Assembly (NCBI GenBank): GCA_946061355.1
Contig: CAMGRE010000111.1
Coordinates: forward strand, 1 to 8,229
Source of the DNA: an uncultured bacterium
GTDB lineage: Bacteria > Bacillota > Clostridia > Lachnospirales > Lachnospiraceae
Direction of reading: 5' to 3'
Length of the DNA: 8,229 bases
Position 1 is the first letter of the stretch; each line of letters begins with the position of its first letter. Under the pieces are notes generated by a model, which made no database searches, had not been told where the DNA came from, and worked only from the letters and a program-made list of their open reading frames with translations. This document shows, piece by piece, positions 5,803 to 8,229 of this stretch. The position numbers and the translations under genes were made by a program.

Positions 5803-5805
5803 ACT
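5777..5805 (+). promoter_or_regulatory. Sigma-A-type promoter of the flavodoxin/C39 fusion gene
   Basis: -35 TTGATT (5777-5782) and -10 TATACT (5800-5805) have a 17-nt spacer. Initiation at about 5812 would give a very short leader that begins at the AGGTG Shine-Dalgarno site (5812-5816), 6 nt before ATG 5823. Confidence 0.6.
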
Positions 5806-5822
5806 GGAATCAGGTGATTATC

Positions 5823-7088
5823 ATGAAAATACTGTTTATCGATGCCTGCATCAGCATCCATCCGGAGTCGCGGACACGACTGCTGTGTGAGGAATATCTG
5901 AAGCAGGCCAAAGACAAAGGAAAAAACGTAGAACGGCTGAACCTGGAATCCCTGTCGCTCGCCCCTCTCACCACGGAAATGCTCGCAAAGAGAGAAGCCC
6001 TGATCCGAAAAGGTCAATATGAAGATGAGATATTTGCCCCGGCATGCAGGTTCAAGGAAGCGGACGAGATCGTCATCGGCACGCCGTACCATGACTTTTC
6101 TTTTCCGTCGATCCTGAAAGTTTATATTGAACATATCATGGTGAACGGACTGACCTTCCGGTATCACGGAGACCGAACCGAAGGACTGTGTCGCGCATCG
6201 TCACTGACTTATATCACGACAGCCGGCAGCTATATCGGGAACCGGAACTATGGATACGAATATGTGAAAGCTGTCGCCGAACGGCTGGGAATCCAGGAAA
6301 CAAATCTGATCTGTGCGGACGGACTTGATGTGGGAGGAGCGGACGCAGCGCAGATCATGCGAGAAAAGTTAAATCTCCTGTCAGAATGCCGCACGATCCC
6401 CTATCCGCAGTCCTACCGGGAACGGCTTCGTGACGAGGGCGCCACCGCATTTGCCGGGCTGACAGACCATTCCGGCTCCAGATACTATACCGCCAACGAT
6501 TATTACAACTGGAGCAGCAACGAAACGCTGCACATCTTATCCCGGTTTGAGACGTACCAGCAGACGACGGAATACACCTGCGGCGCAGCCTGTGCCCTGA
6601 TGGTTCTGAACTGGTTTGATGCGAAGAAATATCACGAAAAGCTGGTGGCGCAGCTGATCGAGAGTATGCCCGGACGGGGCAGCACCGTGGAAAATATCGT
6701 GGATTTCTTTGACCTGATCGGGTGGAATGTCGAGTACCATGCGGCGGCGGAGCCAAAGTTCCAATCCATTGAAGAACTCGAACAGTCTCTGATTGACTAT
6801 ATCGACAGAGGCATTCCCATTATGGTCGACTGGGTTGACTGGGCTGGTCACTGGCAGGTGATCATCGGGATCGACACCTGCGGTTCCGACACGCCCTATG
6901 ATGACGTGCTCATCTTTGCCGATCCTTACGACGTCACAGACCACTGCCAGGACGGATATTACATCTTCCCGCTCGGCCGCTTCTACGGCATGTGGCGCGA
7001 GGGACCGTGCGCCGGAAAAACCACTCCGTACAGCCAACCGTTTATAGCCGCCTGGCCACAGGAACCGAAGAAGCCGGAAGCAGACTAG
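5823..7088 (+). CDS. Flavodoxin-fold NAD(P)H oxidoreductase fused to C39-like cysteine peptidase domain
   Basis: The product is 421 aa with two domains. Residues 1-187 match the Flavodoxin_2 (azoreductase/quinone reductase) fold: MKILFIDACI, the FMN-phosphate-type SRTRLL, then GTPYHDFSFPSILKVYIEHI (86-105), NGLTFRY and YITTAGSY. Such enzymes bind FMN and pass electrons from NAD(P)H to quinones or azo dyes. Residues about 235-395 match a papain-like C39-type peptidase: oxyanion-hole Gln247, nucleophile Cys253 (QTTEYTCGAAC), His343 (GHWQVIIGID) and Asp367 (FADPYD), all with family spacing. There is no signal peptide or membrane segment, so the peptidase half would be cytoplasmic, unlike C39 domains of bacteriocin exporters. 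ATG 5823 (AGGTG 6 nt upstream) is preferred over GTG 5814, which lies at the predicted transcription start. The frame is unbroken through a linker at about 188-234, so this is a true fusion, not a sequencing join. Substrates of either domain are unknown. It ends overlapping the convergent trkA stop. Confidence 0.9.
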   Translation: MKILFIDACISIHPESRTRLLCEEYLKQAKDKGKNVERLNLESLSLAPLTTEMLAKREALIRKGQYEDEIFAPACRFKEADEIVIGTPYHDFSFPSILKVYIEHIMVNGLTFRYHGDRTEGLCRASSLTYITTAGSYIGNRNYGYEYVKAVAERLGIQETNLICADGLDVGGADAAQIMREKLNLLSECRTIPYPQSYRERLRDEGATAFAGLTDHSGSRYYTANDYYNWSSNETLHILSRFETYQQTTEYTCGAACALMVLNWFDAKKYHEKLVAQLIESMPGRGSTVENIVDFFDLIGWNVEYHAAAEPKFQSIEELEQSLIDYIDRGIPIMVDWVDWAGHWQVIIGIDTCGSDTPYDDVLIFADPYDVTDHCQDGYYIFPLGRFYGMWREGPCAGKTTPYSQPFIAAWPQEPKKPEAD

Positions 7089-7096
7089 CTTCCGGC
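7073..7096. terminator. 9-bp hairpin carrying both convergent stop codons
   Basis: GCCGGAAGC (7073-7081) pairs perfectly with GCTTCCGGC (7088-7096) around a 6-nt loop. The stop codons of the fusion gene (7086-7088) and trkA (7087-7085) lie in its loop and inner stem. No clean T-run follows on either strand (AAAAATG on plus, TTCTTCGG on minus), so intrinsic termination would be weak. The hairpin may instead protect both 3' ends or limit convergent read-through. Confidence 0.45.
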
Positions 7097-8229
7097 AAAA
7101 ATGTCATCAATCTCCTTTAAGACATTCACGGCAGACGTCACTACCACAACGGTATCTCCCGCCTGCATGCTGCTCTCTCCGTTCGGAATGATGATCTCAT
7201 TCCCCCTGATAATGGCAGCGATCAGAATTCCCTTACGTAGCTTGAACTGCGGACTGCAAAACGGAACATGAATCCTGCCGCAGGCATCCGTCACTTCAAA
7301 AGCGATTGCCTCCGCCTTATCGTCCGCGATGCGGTACAATCTTCTGATAAAGCTCCGGTCACTGCTTGTCAGATTGCGGATAACAGACATCATCTTTTCC
7401 ACGATCACACTGCTTGGAGATACGCACGCATCCACATCCGTCTTCTCCAGAAGTTTCTCATAGCCTGTCTCATTGATTCTGGCAAGTACCTGTGTCACAC
7501 CCTCGGAATGGGCAAACAGTGACACCGCCAGATTCGTCCTGTCATCTCCCGTCATGGAGAGACACGCATCCATTTTGCGGATCCCCTCCTCCTGCAGGAT
7601 CCCGGTATCCACCGCATCCCCGCATATCACCTGCACGTCAGGGAACTGCTTTGTCAATTCAATGCAGCGCTCTCTGTCCTTCTCCAGGATCTTGACGCTG
7701 TAACCTGTCGGCTCCATCTCCCTGGCGAGATAGTATCCTCCCGTTCCGCAGCCGACCATCAGGACATTTTTGACATGCTTTGTTTTCAGATGAAGCTTCT
7801 TCAGGATATCTCTCACAGACCTCGTAGATACAATGATCTCCAGTCTGTCTCCCGTCTGGATCCCGATATTTCCGTCCGGTATGATGATCTCTTTTTTCCT
7901 GTGAATCGCCACGACAAGCATATCCGTCTCAAAATACTCCTTGACCTGCCAAAGCATCATTCCGGCAAACGGGCTGTCCTCCTGCACCTTTAGCTCCGCG
8001 ATCATTGCCTTGCGGTCAAAGAAAGCCTTCGCGCGGAGTTCTCCCGACAGTTCCATATGCCACATCATTTCCTGCGCCGCTTCCTTATCCATATTGAGGA
8101 TCCGGTCAATTCCGTATTCCTGCATAATGTATGACCGGTCCTGGTCAAACTCCGGCTGCTGGATCCTTGCGGACACATCTCTCGTCCCCAGCTTCTTTGC
8201 CGTCATGCAGGCAAGCAGATTCAATTCAT
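7085..8229 (-). CDS. trkA: Trk potassium transport regulatory subunit TrkA (5' end outside window)
   Basis: 380 residues are visible, starting inside the first RCK_N domain at ELNLLACMTAKKLGTRD, which in full proteins follows about 100 N-terminal residues; those lie beyond the window edge, so the gene is cut, not broken. The order is the classic tandem one: end of RCK_N-1, RCK_C-1 (about 74-142), RCK_N-2 (about 153-275) with dinucleotide-binding GCGTGG (159-164) and acidic ILEKD, then RCK_C-2 (about 303-371). TrkA sits on the cytoplasmic face of the TrkH/KtrB-type K+ channel subunit and gates it in response to NAD(H)/ATP. The trkH/trkG partner is not in the window and may lie upstream (to the right) of it. 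The TTG at 8224 is only an internal Leu codon, not the start. The stop overlaps the convergent fusion gene by 3-4 nt. Confidence 0.95.
   Translation of the reverse strand, partial: ELNLLACMTAKKLGTRDVSARIQQPEFDQDRSYIMQEYGIDRILNMDKEAAQEMMWHMELSGELRAKAFFDRKAMIAELKVQEDSPFAGMMLWQVKEYFETDMLVVAIHRKKEIIIPDGNIGIQTGDRLEIIVSTRSVRDILKKLHLKTKHVKNVLMVGCGTGGYYLAREMEPTGYSVKILEKDRERCIELTKQFPDVQVICGDAVDTGILQEEGIRKMDACLSMTGDDRTNLAVSLFAHSEGVTQVLARINETGYEKLLEKTDVDACVSPSSVIVEKMMSVIRNLTSSDRSFIRRLYRIADDKAEAIAFEVTDACGRIHVPFCSPQFKLRKGILIAAIIRGNEIIIPNGESSMQAGDTVVVVTSAVNVLKEIDDIFAGS

Larger units (their letters stand above)
5502..5822. other. Divergent intergenic region
   Basis: These 321 bp, AT-rich in the middle, separate the alarmone-synthetase gene (minus) from the flavodoxin/C39 fusion (plus). 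They hold one promoter in each direction, an 18-bp tandem duplication and a 10-bp palindrome, listed separately. The predicted synthetase leader is about 130 nt. No small ORF with a ribosome binding site, no tRNA and no recognisable riboswitch was seen. Confidence 0.8.

Noticed and set aside
6355..7037. Minus-strand open frames opposite the fusion gene
   Set aside because: Their Arg/Pro/Ser-rich translations are typical of antisense frames, and the plus strand encodes two recognisable domains here.

Overview
The window looks like a chromosomal segment of a Gram-positive Firmicute, most likely a Clostridia/Lachnospiraceae-type gut anaerobe. Support comes from strong purine-rich Shine-Dalgarno sites (AAGGAG, AAGGAGG), sigma-A-like promoters, mid-range GC (near 50% in most genes) and the family mix (WYL regulator, GyrI-like protein, DUF89, stand-alone RelA/SpoT synthetase, TrkA). 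Species is not determined. No rRNA, tRNA, CRISPR array, IS element or integrase was seen.

Layout, right to left on the minus strand. (1) 8229-7085: trkA, encoding the cytoplasmic NAD-binding regulatory subunit of a Trk/Ktr K+ transporter, with its 5' end cut by the window edge. (2) 5823-7088, the only plus-strand gene: a fusion of an azoreductase-like flavodoxin-fold domain with a papain-like C39-type cysteine peptidase domain. It converges on trkA, and the two stop codons share a CTAG inside a 9-bp hairpin. (3) 5502-5822: a 321-bp divergent intergenic region with one good promoter for each flanking gene. (4) 5501-4431: a synthetase-type RelA/SpoT-domain protein with an unusually long C-terminal part. 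(5) 4259-4430: a 172-bp spacer rich in palindromes. (6) 4258-1702: a tightly packed four-gene operon, WYL regulator, DJ-1/PfpI protein, VOC (glyoxalase-fold) protein and GyrI-like protein. The genes overlap or lie within 17 nt of each other, each with its own ribosome binding site. (7) 1619-777: a DUF89 damage-control phosphatase, 82 nt further on. (8) 730 to beyond base 1: a more AT-rich partial gene with a winged-helix-like segment, resembling the non-catalytic half of some type II restriction enzymes (tentative), 46 nt after the DUF89 gene and in the same direction.

Genes 6 and 7 read as an inducible small-molecule defence or metabolite-repair cassette controlled by its own first gene: DJ-1 and VOC proteins often handle reactive carbonyls, GyrI-like proteins bind or hydrolyse small molecules, and DUF89 proteins remove harmful phosphometabolites. 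This grouping is inference. The least ordinary item is the flavodoxin/C39-peptidase fusion, whose promoter is built from an 18-bp imperfect tandem duplication and which is transcribed divergently from the alarmone-synthetase gene.
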